Source: Enchytraeus crypticus
Lineage: Eukaryota > Annelida > Clitellata > Enchytraeida > Enchytraeidae
Assembly: GCA_905160935.1 (NCBI GenBank)
Contig: CAJHZI010000495.1
Coordinates: forward strand, 1,264,501-1,328,500
Direction of reading: 5' to 3'
DNA length: 64,000 bases
A program made the translations under genes and the position numbers. Shown piece by piece: positions 13,147 to 24,233 of the stretch (position 1 is its first letter; the number at the start of each line of letters is the position of its first letter). The notes beneath the pieces are model-generated. The model did not search any database. It was not told where the DNA came from and worked only from the letters and a program-made list of their open reading frames with translations.

Positions 13147-16100
13147 CCTCTCTAGAGTTTATTCACTTTTGTACAACAAACCCATTAAGAATATCAAACC
13201 AGATTTCTCTGTTCTTGTTTTTGTCTGGCCAGCAGTTCCTCTCTGTCCATCTCGACCCTCAAGTCTCTGGCAGCCTGCAGCATCGGTCCACTGCTGGGAG
13301 AGGCCTCCACCTGAGCGACAACCAATAATTCTCTACAAAAAGTTCATCAACTAATTATTACCTATACTAACCTGCACCTATTAATTAGCCACACCTGTTA
13401 ATTTAGCCGCACCTGTTAATTAGCCGCACCTGTTAATTAACCGCACCTGTTAATTAACCGCACCTGTTAATTAGCCGCACCTGTTAATTAAGCGCACCTG
13501 TTGATTAGGTGCACCTGTTGATTAGGTGCACCTGTTAATTAGCCGCACCTGTTAATTAGGCGCACCTGTAAATTAGGCGCACCTGTTGATTAAGTGCACC
13601 TGTTAATTACCCGCACCTGTTAATTAGCCGCACCTGTTAATTAGGTGCACCTGTTAATTAGGTGCACCTGTTGATTAGGTGCACCTGTTGATTAGGTGCA
13701 CCTGTTAATTAGCCGCACCTGTTAATTAGGCGCACCTGTTGATTAGGTGCACCTGTTGATTACGTGAAGATTTGGTGAAGCAGTAATGAGGATGATAAAA
13801 ATCAACGAAGACATCATATAGTCAAATATTATGAAAAGTGATATGAAGATATATGATCAGTGATATGAACAGATATGATGAGCGATATAAACATATATGA
13901 TTTGAGATATGAACAGATTTAATTAGCAAGTCAACTGTAAAGAGTAAAATAAAGAATACAAGTAACATTGCATATAATTAATTATACTTTAAAGTTACTA
14001 GAAAATAAGTTTAATTCGAAAACTTCATAAAAATTATAAATTTAGAAAAGCGGTATAATTTCAAACCTTTTTCTTGAGTCGCTCAACCCTTTTAACAAGC
14101 TGGTCCTTTTCATCCTCCATGGAAGCTATGTCCTTCTTTATATCAGCCGTGTTAAATCCACTGTTCTTTACTGCGGTATATTGCTTGTGAGTCTCCGTAA
14201 ACACGCGAATCATTTCTGTGTACTACAATTAACCAATCAATGAACGACTTCGTCAATGAGTGGCAGAAATAACAATAATAATTAATTTAGTTAATTATTA
14301 TTAATTAGAAATTAATTAATTAATAATAATTAATTTATTCATTAAAACTTAATTTATTTATTATTATTAGAAATAACAATAATTATTAATTTAATTAATA
14401 ATTTAAATCAATCATTCTAGTAAATTGATGTGTATATGACAAAGGTTTTCACAACTTTCTGCTCACAACTGTAAGACTGTCAATAAATAATTAAATATAT
14501 AATGGTGTATAAATGACTTTAATTTAAAGTTATTTACACAACACTTTTCATTCAAAATCTATAAGGTACAGCCTCTATGTGCAATGAGCCATCACTTAGA
14601 AGATTTAGTACATTCTCTCAAATGTGACATGTAGAACCGCCTGACACTGAATTTCAGTTAAAGAAACTCATTGCAAACATATTCCAAATCATCAGCATCA
14701 CCATCTTCCCTTGAATCCCAGTTTAACCAGGGTCGGGATACAAACAGACCTTCTCCAATCCTCTCTTCCCACACCACATCAACAGTCAATCCCCTAAATA
14801 ATAGGGGATTGACTGTTCAATAATAATAAGATTGAATATAATAGCTTTATTATATTCAAATATAGCTTTTCCATTCATTAAAAAAAAGTATAACAATATT
14901 CAGAACCTTGGCGCCTACCAACCGAATGCCCTTTCTAACGTTAGCTTCGATCTTAGTGCTTTGTCACCTTTCACGACACGTGCAGAACACTGTCTATTCT
15001 TCAACAACCCAGATACAACAAGCGCTACAAACGTATATTCCAAAATAGTTATTAAATCCATAAACTCAAGTCTAACCTGGTCATACAGTTCAGCAATTTT
15101 TGAATCAGCGAGTATTTCTGCGGGTACATCCACCTTGACAAGATATTTGGCAAGGTAGGTTCTTTCCTTGAGCTCGGGAACTCTTCTGAGAATCCATTCC
15201 AGTATCGGATGAACCACGTGCTTGTCCCCCTGTACGACTCCCTGGCGAAAGTCTGCCCTGAAACAGTACAGTAATTTCAATCAAATAAATTAAAATATAT
15301 ACATTAATTTTGAAGAATAGATAAAATTGGCTGTTTAGTATATCATGTTTTAGTATGTCATGCACAGGAATGGATCAGTGAGAGAAACCCGGATTTCATT
15401 AAGAAGAATGAATGGCCTCCAAACTCTCCTGATCTAAATCCTATGGATTACTATGTCTGGGGAACCATGCTGCATCTCTATCAGAAACACCAGCCGAAGC
15501 CTAAAAAAGACAGAACTGCCAGAAGTGCTACAATCAATCTGGGAGGGAGTGCTCTAAGCTGGAATCAACAAGGCTGTCCTAGCGTTCTGAAAGCATATCG
15601 AATAGTCAGCAATGCTAGCAGATACAACTGGTTCTTTCTGAACCACTACAACGGCCCTTTCCAGGGCCAAAATAAAAATGTAATTTATATTTACAGTACA
15701 TTAAAAAATGGGGGGTTGCTCTGCTGCAACTGGCGTAACTGGCCAATCTACATGTATATACCAAAATAATATAACCAGTCCAGCGAATGTCCAAGACTTT
15801 ACTCTCAGATCAGCACGGCTGGGATTTGAACCCGCGAGAGTTCAATTCATCTTCATAACGTTACCCCTATGCTAGCGAGACATTCTATTATATTATATGA
15901 TAGTGATATATTATATTATTCTATTATATGATAGTGATAGACTAGTAGATCAGATGAGCAGAATGACTAACAGTGCTTTCTGTTCAGTAGGTGGTCGATA
16001 GTTGAGAATTCTGAGCATTGAGAAAATCCTTATGGCCGTCTGATCAGCCGTCTCCTCTCTAACATCGGCCTTTTGCTGCTCATGCAAAATAAGAAGAAGA

Positions 16101-17046
16101 CATATGAAAGAATAAAATAATAAAATAAGAAGACATTAATAGCAGAGTATGTTGAAATAATTGAACTGACTTAATTTTATACCACTTTTAGTGATAGTTG
16201 GTGCAACTGTGATACATGGTATCGACTGCAATATCAGCTACGATGGCTTCTTGAGAGAATAAGTTTGATGTGTTATATTAGAAATTCACGACTTATCCAT
16301 TGCTGATATGATTTAGAGTTACAGACCATGTCTTGGTCTTCCTCTAACTCTTTTCCCTTACCTTCTTCATTCAATTACATTCTTTAGCAAACCACCCCTA
16401 TATACAATGTCCTATCCAGCTTTTATTTCTATTTGTTATCACATTTATTAACTGTATATCTGTACCGACTCTTTCAAGCGCTTCTTCATTTGTATTTTTT
16501 TCAATCCAACTAATCTTTTCCATAACCACATTTTCAATGCCTTTAATTTCCTAATATCTTCTTTCTTTAATGTCCACGTTTCACATCCAACTACCAAACT
16601 ATAATTTAAAATTTACATTCAGGGATTCTAAATACACTAAACACCTCAATGTGAACAAAGAAGAAAAAGTAACCAAATTTATCAAAAGACATAAATGATA
16701 CAGTACATATGATATATTCAAGTAGATACAGTATAATTCTCCTTATTACTCAACATTGATTTTAAAATCAATAATTATATAAGATAAAAATCATCAGCAC
16801 GCTGATACCACATTTAGCTTATTTATTTGATTTTAGAATGCACCATACAGATGAAAAATCACATAGTTCGCAACTAAGTAACCAGACTTCAAATAATCTA
16901 ACCTTAGGATCAATTCCAGCAAATACATCTGTGAGAACTTGAAGAAGCTGCAAAGAGTCCAGAGAATCAAATGTGATAAGATTATATGTTTTAGAGAAAG
17001 GTTCCTTCTCTAGCTCCGACACAATAAATTTTAGCTGCTCACTCAT
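4966..17046 (-). CDS. IFT81: Intraflagellar transport protein 81 (IFT81), complete, 14 exons
   Basis: IFT-B core subunit; with IFT74 it binds tubulin cargo for cilium assembly. Exons in transcript order: 17046-16903, 16075-15972, 15257-15077, 14222-14067, 13310-13200, 11283-11199, 10929-10766, 10337-10242, 9635-9489, 9049-8900, 8072-7854, 6632-6546, 5681-5524, 5200-4966. They sum to 2037 nt, 678 codons plus stop; human IFT81 is about 676. All phases join and all introns are GT-AG. The N-terminus [17 protein letters not shown] begins the calponin-homology-like tubulin-binding domain (about residues 1-125). The rest is coiled coil with family blocks such as [36 protein letters not shown] and [18 protein letters not shown]. 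The C-terminus is [11 protein letters not shown]. The exon ending at 7854 (residue 519) abuts a 54-bp minisatellite made of its own last 18 codons. Confidence 0.96.
5329..5461 (+). mobile_element. tRNA-derived SINE family A, copy in last IFT81 intron
   Basis: Near full-length: TTGGCTGGAGCCAGTGGCGA (A-box-like AGCCAGTGG), GGATCAGTATGCGC, a B-box region (GGTTAAAATCC, one base off GGTTCAAATCC), then the shared 3' domain CACTGACATCG...GAAAACTGACGTTAA and a TTAGCCTTACC end. Antisense to IFT81. Confidence 0.85.
5732..5802 (-). mobile_element. SINE family A, 3' fragment
   Basis: Starts AAAAAGCTAATGTTAGCGTC and contains CTCGAAAGCGATGTCAGTGA; cut off near the B box. In sense with IFT81, in the intron before the exon at 5681. 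Confidence 0.8.
6634..6675 (-). repeat. (TTGA)n-type tract at IFT81 acceptor
   Basis: CTATCAATCAATCAATTA on the plus strand, i.e. a TTGA-rich tract ending in GATAG directly at the 3' splice site of exon 6632-6546. Confidence 0.8.
7212..7907 (-). repeat. 54-bp minisatellite duplicating an IFT81 exon end and splice donor
   Basis: Twelve ACTAAC (minus-strand GTTAGT donor) sites at exact 54-bp spacing from 7254 to 7848, with no length change in any unit. The last 54 nt of the IFT81 exon (7854-7907, encoding [18 protein letters not shown]) are the thirteenth copy, where GAGAGT stands in place of GTTAGT. Read in the exon frame, the first units give [36 protein letters not shown] and [18 protein letters not shown]; a fourth stops at TAA near 7647. 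Each unit therefore ends with a potential donor and keeps phase. Confidence 0.95.
8130..8395. repeat. Duplicated segment with GACGTTAA-type end
   Basis: Two copies about 158 bp apart (near 8138-8236 and 8296-8395) share CAGTAATTTACTGTTAC, GTGTGTCGAGTCGTCTTGAAG and GAAGCCTTGTGCTT, then TTGACGTTAA. The end resembles the SINE/LINE 3' motif, but the rest is not recognised. Intronic in IFT81. Confidence 0.7.
8975..9140 (-). repeat. Decayed duplication of IFT81 exon 9049-8900 start and acceptor
   Basis: Exon sequence near 8978-9045 (TCAGCTAAATCCTGCCTCTT...) recurs degraded at 9067-9140 (TCAGCTAACTCCTGCCTCTT...). On the minus strand the copy reads [20 protein letters not shown] against the exon's [22 protein letters not shown]. 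The true acceptor at 9050 lies between the two copies. Confidence 0.7.
9303..9423 (-). repeat. Dispersed repeat family B, copy 2
   Basis: Plus strand reads ATCATCATCACTATCATCC, then CCACTTTAACCAGGGTCGGG, then CAAATCCTCTCTGTCCTGCA and CCAATCCCCTACTTGAGAC. Sense orientation, judged by the (ATG)n tail, is minus, as for IFT81. Intronic. Confidence 0.8.
11602..11943. repeat. Long perfect inverted repeat (85-bp arms, 172-bp loop)
   Basis: Left arm 11602-11686 (TCATCGACTGGTCGATGGAC...ATACTT) is the exact reverse complement of 11859-11943 (AAGTATCTC...AGTCGATGA) over 85 bases as read by eye. The arm tip itself contains the small palindrome ATCGACTGGTCGAT. It lies in the IFT81 intron between exons 13310-13200 and 11283-11199, so the pre-mRNA could fold into an 85-bp duplex. 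Could be a foldback/MITE-like element or a recent inverted duplication. No flanking target duplication was resolved. Confidence 0.9.
13078..13155 (+). repeat. (CT)n tract at the end of a probable retroposon tail
   Basis: CTCTCTCTCGCTCTC... follows TGATGCTGAAATAAACACAA. A similar (TC)n tract ends the LINE fragment at 36300. The upstream 12940-13077 may be a 5'-truncated LINE 3' UTR. It sits just downstream (on the minus strand) of the IFT81 exon end at 13200. Confidence 0.6.
13370..13768. repeat. 17-bp minisatellite
   Basis: About 23 units of a 17-bp repeat, GCACCTGTTAATTAGCC with variants GGTGCACCTGTTGATTA. In the IFT81 intron upstream of exon 13310-13200. On the transcribed strand units contain AACAGGTG, a donor-like motif, but the array is not built from the exon edge. 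Confidence 0.9.
14690..15055 (-). repeat. Dispersed repeat family B, long copy
   Basis: Plus strand: CATCAGCATCACCATCTTCC, CAGTTTAACCAGGGTCGGG, CAATCCCCTAAATAATAGG, then after an interruption CCAACCGAATGCCCTTTC, GCTTTGTCACCTTTCACGAC and TTCAACAACCCAGATAC. Same order as in copies at 1-292 (other strand) and 45820-46180. It abuts the IFT81 exon that ends at 15077. Confidence 0.8.
15362..15770 (+). pseudogene. mariner/Tc1-type transposase C-terminal remnant
   Basis: Encodes [20 protein letters not shown] followed by [16 protein letters not shown], the typical C-terminal DDD/DDE block of IS630/Tc1/mariner transposases (WPPxSPDLNPxDYxxWG). Only the last catalytic aspartate region remains; the earlier catalytic D positions are absent. 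No terminal inverted repeats identified. Antisense to IFT81, in the intron between 16075-15972 and 15257-15077. Confidence 0.85.
15776..15880 (-). mobile_element. tRNA-like SINE family D, fragment
   Basis: CCAGTCCAGCGAATGTCC, TTTACTCTCAGATCAGCACG, GGGATTTGAACCCGCGAG (minus-strand B box) and GTTCAATTCATCTTC match the copy at 53045-53230. Confidence 0.7.
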
Positions 17047-17535
17047 TTTCGTGATCTTTTGGACACCTTAGCTAGTCTGAAATAGCATTAAACCACACCA
17101 CATTTTCAAGTATTTATTAAAGTTCATGGATATTTAATATCATTATTCATAAAAATTCAGATAAAGCAATTAAGGTGTTGCTTAAATTAATTTACATAAC
17201 AATTACATTTTTCATTTAACACATGCAATTAAATAATTTAAAGTTTTAAGCCGTTTATTTTTATTTAGATTAATGTAAACTCTGCATATTTTATCTTCTT
17301 CAAGCTCTATATAACGCGTCACATTGTGGACACTAGAGTATTCTTAACTTAACTTAACTCAACATAATTATACTGGTTAAGGAAGTCACAAAGACTTGTA
17401 ACACCAGTCTTCGTCATAATTTCATACCTCTATACATAGAGACTGTAAAGGAAAAAAGATACAAACTTTGACAACTTGATAGGCTTCAAAAGAAGCACAT
17501 AAGAAAAAACTAAAAATTCACCAACAAACCACATA
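17047..17535. other. Upstream region of IFT81
   Basis: AT-rich DNA before the IFT81 start. I see no convincing promoter element or upstream exon. It ends in the (CATA)n tract. Confidence 0.5.
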
Positions 17536-18290
17536 CACACACATAACCAGCTCATGTATAAACTTACACACAGGTATACAACTATGCACAAATACACATA
17601 CATATATGCACCAATGCATGTTTACATGCATGTTCATGCATACATACCCACACACACATTTGTACATATACACATACATAAAGACATAGAAACACTCAAA
17701 TACTTACATGTATTGTGTCATACATATACATACATACATACCCCACATCCATATATATACAGATACACACATAAATATGCACAAATATACATACAAATAT
17801 ATACATATACATGCACGAACATATACACATACATACACACATACATATAGATACACACATACATACACATATGTACATACATACACATATACACACATAT
17901 AACACATATACACACATATATACACACATACACATATACATATATACATACACATACATATATACACACATACACAATTACACATACACCTACATATATA
18001 CACATAGAATACACTCACTTGTACATACACACATCGACCTTACAGACAAAAATATGCAAGCATGCATATAACTACATACTAGGCATATCCACAATTTGCA
18101 AAATATAGTCATACATTACAATACATACACGCATATATGCACAAACATACAAAGACATACACACATGTGCATACACTTACCCACACCTACATACACATAC
18201 AAGCCTTACCCACACTCATGAATACCTAGAAACCAAATACCCTCATGTGGTGTGCAACTAATCAGCCTATCTACACAAAACAAATAAACA
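17536..18290. repeat. (CATA)n/(ACACAT)n microsatellite tract
   Basis: Roughly 500-750 bp of CATACATACACA-type repeats, densest at 17536-18020 and thinning toward 18290. It lies at the 3' end of the minus-strand LINE at 18300-20600 and may be an expanded retroposon tail. It generates several low-complexity ORFs on both strands, none of them genes. Confidence 0.85.
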
Positions 18291-18299
18291 ATTTATCAA

Positions 18300-20560
18300 T
18301 TCAATGTATTTCTTTCCAATACTTATCTAGCCTTTTCTTAAAAGCATTCACTGTCTCTGCCTCTACTACATACTGAGGTAGCACGTTCCATATATTGACA
18401 ACTCTCTGACTGAAAAGTTTCTTCTAACCTCTAATCTGGATCTAACCTTTATTATTTTGAATCTATTTCCTCTAGTTCTAGCATAATCAGATAATTTGAA
18501 AAATTGTCCACATTTGATATTGTCAAAAACCTTTAATTATTTTAAACACTTGAATTAAATCCCCTCTGGTATGTCTATCTTCTAAACTAATTAAACCTAA
18601 TGCATCTAACCTAGATTCATAGCTTTGACCTCTACATTCAGCAATCATTCTAGTTGCTCTCCTTTGAACTCTTTCTATACATTCTACATCCTTCCTTAAA
18701 AAAGGTCTCCATGCTTGTATGCAATATTCTAATTTAGGTCTTACTAATGCTTTATATAATTTAACTATTACATCCTTATTACGACTTTTCATGGTTCTCG
18801 TTGCGTTTAAACCTAAAGTGCGATTAGCACAATTTACTGCTGATTTACACTGCTCTGAAAATTTTTGGGTATTATCAATAATGACACCTAGATCCTTTTC
18901 TTTAATTGATGATTTTAGTTCTGCGTTACCAAGCTTATATTGATTACAACTATTGTTGTGACCTACATGCATAACTGTACATTTATCAACATTGAAGCTC
19001 ATCTGCCAAGTAGTTGACCAATTATGCAAATGGTCTAAATCTCTCTGAAGTGACAACATATCCTCTAGATTGCCTATATCTTTACATAATTTGGTATCAT
19101 CAGCAAACTTACTCATTTTGGATATTATGCTGTTGTCTAAGTCATTAATGTAAACCAAAAATAAAATTGGTCCCAACAGTGAACCTTGTGGAACCCCACT
19201 AGTAACACTGCGCCAAGCCGAGTCGTGATTTGAAATGCAAACTTTTTGTCTCCTGGAGATTAACCAACTTCTAATCCAATTCAGGACAGAGCCAGTAACT
19301 CCATGAGCTTCAAGTTTACAAAACAATCTCTCGTAAGGCACTTTATCAAACGCCTTTGCAAAATCCAAATAGACAATGTCTACTGGATTACCATTATCAA
19401 CATGCAGTGTGACGGATTCCATGAAGCTCAAGATGTTTGTTAGACAAGATCTGTTTCTGGTAAATCCATGTTGACTATTTCTTATTAATCCATAACTATT
19501 AAAATGTGTAAATAAACTATCCTTAATAATGCTCTCAAACACCTTACCTATGATACTAGTTAAACTAACTGGTCTATAGTTCTCAGGTTTGTCTCTTCTA
19601 CCTTTCTTGAACAAGGGAGACACCCTGGCCTCTTTCCAGTCTTGAGGTACAATCCCAGTTTCGAGCGATAGATTGAACAATTTAGTAAGAGGACCTACTA
19701 ATTGTTGTCTCAGCTCCAATAGTAACTTAGGATGAAGATCATCTGAACCTGGACTTTTATTAAAGTTAATTTCACTAAGTTTCTGTAACACCATTTCCTT
19801 GTCTATGACTATTTCACTTAAACATTCTGATTCTAGGCCTGAAATATTTTATCTGCTATTGGAATATTAACTAGATTTTCTACTGTAAAAACACTGCTAA
19901 AGTAATCATTGAACATTTTGCTGTAAGCTCATCATCAGTGATAATGATACCATCAGCATCCCGCAATGGACCTACTTTAACTTTGTTCCTCTCTTTATTT
20001 CTAACATAGGCAAAGAAACTTTTATTGTCATTTTTTACATTATTACTTAATTTAATCTCAAACTTGCCTCATCATTTGCCCTAGTAGACTTGCTTAATTT
20101 CTCCTTATACTTATTGTAATATGACAATTTTCTACCTGATTTTATATATTTATCCCAAGCTCGTCTCTTTGCTCTCCTTAACTTTTTGCATAATTTAGTT
20201 GCCCATTTGCATTTTACTTTTGACCTATATGTTAAAGGTATCAATTTATTTCTGATTTCTAAAATATCATTCTTTAAAATTGACCATATATCACTAACAT
20301 TATTCAAGGATATGCTGTCCCAACCACTTAATTGAGCAGATGCAATTATAGTGTGATAATTAGCTTTATGAAAATTCAATACTTTACTCTCTTTCTCAGT
20401 TTTTATTTTATTAGTGATTAATTGAAAATCTACCATGCTATGATTACTAGTTCCTAAAGGTTCTCTAACCATTATATTCTCTACAATATTTTCACCTGAG
20501 CTAAATAATAGATCTAAAATATTTCCATTTCGACTAGGTTCACTAACTAATTGAAATATG
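18300..20560 (-). mobile_element. CR1/L2-like LINE, 5'-truncated, reverse transcriptase largely intact
   Basis: Non-LTR retrotransposon. The longest open part (19794-18523, 423 codons) carries SPGSDDLHPKLL, VSPLFKKGRRDKPENYRPVS, DFAKAFDKVPYERL, SGVPQGSLLGPILFL and the catalytic KFADDTKL box, then a C-terminal arm (YKALVRPKLEYC). A second open piece (20472-20047) begins with PLGTSNHSMVDFQL, the end of an AP-endonuclease domain, so the 5' part is missing. Stops and frame breaks around 19800-20050 show decay. Clade is inferred from motifs; Jockey-superfamily (CR1/L2) fits best. Confidence 0.9.
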
Positions 20561-20572
20561 AAGTTATTAATT

Positions 20573-20978
20573 ATTGCAAATTATTATTGCATTATAATTT
20601 GCAAAATTATATTTTATATTTTGCAAAAATAAATAAAACATTTAAATAAAATTAAAATTAGTATTCTCCCCAATCCTCTTCCCCCACTAATCTCAATCCA
20701 TCGCAGAGTCATACATATCATCATCTGCATAATTGAATTTGATAAGTTACATAATAATCACAAGTCTATACCTAATTAAGTTTCCTACAGATTTAGCTAT
20801 CTTTTTAAATTTTATCTAAAAATAATATAAACAAATACCTCGTTGTCATAGCTACGTTTGCACTAGCTTAAGCTTAGAGTCTTGGTAGAACAAAATATAA
20901 ATTATAATTTGCAAAATTATATTTTATACTTTGCAAAAATAAATAAAACATTTAAGTAAAATTACTTAATTAGTTTTC
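20573..20978. repeat. Pair of ~80-bp direct repeats about 320 bp apart
   Basis: TTATAATTTGCAAAATTATA...TTTTGCAAAAATAAATAAAAC occurs at about 20590-20665 and 20897-20975 with few differences. They flank about 230 bp of unrelated sequence upstream of the LINE. Origin not determined. Confidence 0.7.
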
Positions 20979-20979
20979 T

Positions 20980-22319
20980 TCATGCATCGAAAATGGATAT
21001 AATTATATAAAATATATCAAAACAATCATTGATCAAAACAATTCTAAATTCAGAAGGGATGATTCTAAAAAACCTTTCCATATTTGTCGTGAAAAGTTTA
21101 AAAAAATAAGTTCTACTGTTGTCCATGAAAACATCGAGCACCACTGAGACAAATAAAACCGCTGAGTAAAAATGAGTTTGTGTAACGATGCATATTCTAA
21201 AATCCAAAAAGACAGTCCTTGGAATGACAATGCCAGACATCAACTAAAGTATTACAAAGGAGATTTACATTCCTGGTCACAGATATTAACTAATGCATGG
21301 AAACTAGAAGGAGAAATGGAAAATGGTAGTTCTTCAATTGCCTATATGGAACTGCTCCTGGGAAAACAAAGGCTAATGTGATTCAAAGAGTGGGTGGGAG
21401 AAAATTCTAGACCTGCAGTGCAGCATGCTGGATAGAACAACGTAAGATGTAGCTAAATTAAGAGCGCGAAGGTAAGCAGTCTTACAAGAGTAATTAATTT
21501 AGAAGACCGACTAGCAGCTGGATTAAAGTACCATATTCATTCAACATAAAGTAATTATAAAGGAGGATTTTAAAAAGTAAGGCATTAACAACAAGAGAAG
21601 TTACAGTTTCGCAGTAAAGATAAAGGAACTTGCAGAGTTTCTAGCTGAGTAAACAAAAACAAATTAATTTGTATTTAAAGCTTTTGAAAGTTTTGAGGTC
21701 TTTGAGACCTAACTATCATTTTATGATAAGATCATATGCACGTTAATGAATCTCTTTATATTTAACGGTTGTTCTGTCGCTTGTCGCTAAAGTTTACAGA
21801 CAAAGCTGTATAGTTTGCAAAGTCTATTTTTGGCAGCGGGTTAATGGGTTTGACAAAGCACTTCTGGATTTTGAGCTCCTTAACGTTTTAAAAATAATCC
21901 TACAAGTTCGAACCATAGATTTCGCAACAAAACTGTCAACGAGGAAGATTCTAGACAGTCAAGAAATTGTTTCTAATTGAATTTTTAAAAGATAATACAT
22001 ATTTTAGATGCATTAGTTAATGTATCTCTGGCGTCCCTGACATTATCCTTGTGTGAGGGAACGGACGTTAAACCTTTATTATTATTATTATTATTATTTT
22101 TAAAAGGGAGAACTTACCTGTATCCTTTTAATTAGAGTTTTAAATTATATTGATTGGACTAGTGCTCTATTCCATTGTTTTAAATACAATAAATGATCAT
22201 TATGTGCATATATGTGATCATTATCTGTATATTGTTATATATAAACATTTGCTTTTTCTGCTAAATGTACATAAAATATATGCCCTAATAGGAGCAGATA
22301 AAAAATAAATAGAAATCAA

Positions 22320-22373
<54 letters not shown>

Positions 22374-22500
22374 GTATATAAATATATATATATACACACG
22401 TATGTAAATATATATATATATATATATATATGTGTGTATATATATATATACACACGTATATAAATCAAGTATATATTATTTTGTACAGATTGGATTTTAC
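20980..22500. other. Intergenic region upstream of the TFAM-like gene
   Basis: Contains a segment (21000-21240) with weak similarity to 30430-30600 (ACATCGAGCAC, TCTAAAATCC/TCCAAAATCC, AGTCC), a LINE 3'-end fragment at 22028-22098, and (AT)n/ACACACGTATATA repeats at 22320-22465. The 69-codon ORF at 21172-21381 has no family I recognise. The missing first exon of the TFAM-like gene should be in or near this interval. Confidence 0.5.
22028..22098 (+). mobile_element. LINE 3'-end fragment (family C)
   Basis: GGCGTCCCTGACATTATCC, TGTGAGGGAACGGACGTTAA, then ACCTTTATTATTATT: the same terminal domain as the LINE end at 59448 and the fragment at 63171. Confidence 0.85.
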
Positions 22501-23223
22501 AAATTTACAGACCTGAAAGGCCAAGGCATTCAAGATGATAGGCTTGAGAGAGTTATGCATTAGATTTTCTGGAGTTGTAATCCAAAATATATCTCGGTAT
22601 ATAAACTAATTCTTGTGTTAAATATTAGATTTGATAAAAAGTCATGCTATTTTTTTATCAATTGCCGTGGTTTTGTTTCTTAACACTAAATGTTAACTTC
22701 CAACAACAACAGAAAACATAACATGAAAGGATAACATGAAAACGATAAAAATATAACATAATATACCAACTTTATTTGAGTAACAATAAAGTATGACAAA
22801 TTTATTGAATTTTTCTATTTGAAGCCTATATAGAATCAAAGTCTTCATATGTCGCTTGAGATATTTTACATAGTTTATAGATCCTTGCTCAACTTTTGCA
22901 TCAGTTTTATTATATATAATATATATTTAGTTAGCTTAACTCCTCTAGTTGTCTCCATTTTTATTTTTAGTGTCTTTCTTGTAGTTCTTTCTTTCTTGCA
23001 CTTTAGTTGCACTTGCAATTTCTTTCTTTCTTTATTGCACTTTAGTGGCACTTGCAATTTCTTTCTTTCTTGCACTTTAGTGCTAGTGGCATTCTTGCAT
23101 GCTGTGAACAAACTTCTTGTAGCATATCTAAATACGGAGCAATCTTGTATTTACACTTATTGCAGAGATGCAACAAATTTAAGTTACATTGAAATATAAA
23201 TAAATAATTTTAAATAATTCCAG

Positions 23224-24183
23224 ATCTGTCGAGCAAGGGTCTCAGCTACTGAGTCCGAGCAACAGCACGGTATGGGGAATTGCTCGTGCCTCTACGCAGA
23301 CTCCGCTGGCATTGAGGAAGCAGAGTCGCACTCCGTTCATCATCTTCTCGGGAGAAAAAAGAGAAGAAGTGAAGAAAGCAAATCCTGGTAAATATTCTCT
23401 CTCCAAGTGTAAACTTTAGGCTACTTAGATGATGGGAAAAGAGTTTAAAATAAAAGTAATAAAGAATAAAATAATGATAAAAAGAATAAAAACATAAAGG
23501 ATTGTTCTGTAAGTTGTAAATATGTTACTGTGGTTAGTTCTGAAAATTGTGAAAATGTCACTGAAAACTTCCCATGCTTTGTATGATTTAACAAATTTCA
23601 GAAGAAGTCAGCAGTAAGACAACTCAGGCTCAAACTAAATTTGTTCTTATGAATACAAAAGATATGAAATTTTTTTATATTGTTCTCATTAACTTAGCTC
23701 TTTTGCATTGAGAACAACTTTGGAGATCGATCATTAGACAATACTTAAAGCAGGATTGACCTACAATTTCTGAGAATTTTGTATTGGACATATCATTCAA
23801 TTGGAAGGGCAGTTTGGAATCATAGACTGAATATAGTGATTAGTTCAAAGATTGCTAGTTGCTACTGTTTGCACACTAAGTGCTTGTATGAGCATATGCT
23901 ATAAGCATAAAGATAAGTAATTGTAAATATGTTATATTTTAAAAAACATTTTAATGAGCTCATTTATGCATAACATACTAAAATTTATTTTCAATTGAAA
24001 TTTTGAAGAAAAATTAATTTTTAAATAAATTATTTCAGAAAGATTTAAAATGCATAATTAATTTTTTTTTCTAGGAATAGCCATTCCTCAGCTGGGACGA
24101 ATTCTGGGACAGATGTGGCGTTCACTGTCCGTGGAAAATAAAGAAGTATGAATTTTGTGATTTAAAATTTAAAATATGGTTTC

Positions 24184-24233
<50 letters not shown>

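Noticed and set aside
17554..18071. Overlapping ORFs with Tyr/Thr/His or Cys/Val/Met repeats
   Set aside because: All are frames of the (CATA)n microsatellite.
21172..21381. 69-codon ORF MSLCNDAYSKIQ... as a gene
   Set aside because: Not recognised, isolated, and its 5' part resembles the repeat at 30430-30600; insufficient support.
22849..23199. 116-codon ORF (MSLEIFYIV...) as the first exon of the TFAM-like gene
   Set aside because: Hydrophobic low-complexity reading of C/T-rich repeats, no usable donor in phase with the exon at 23224, and it does not look like a mitochondrial presequence.
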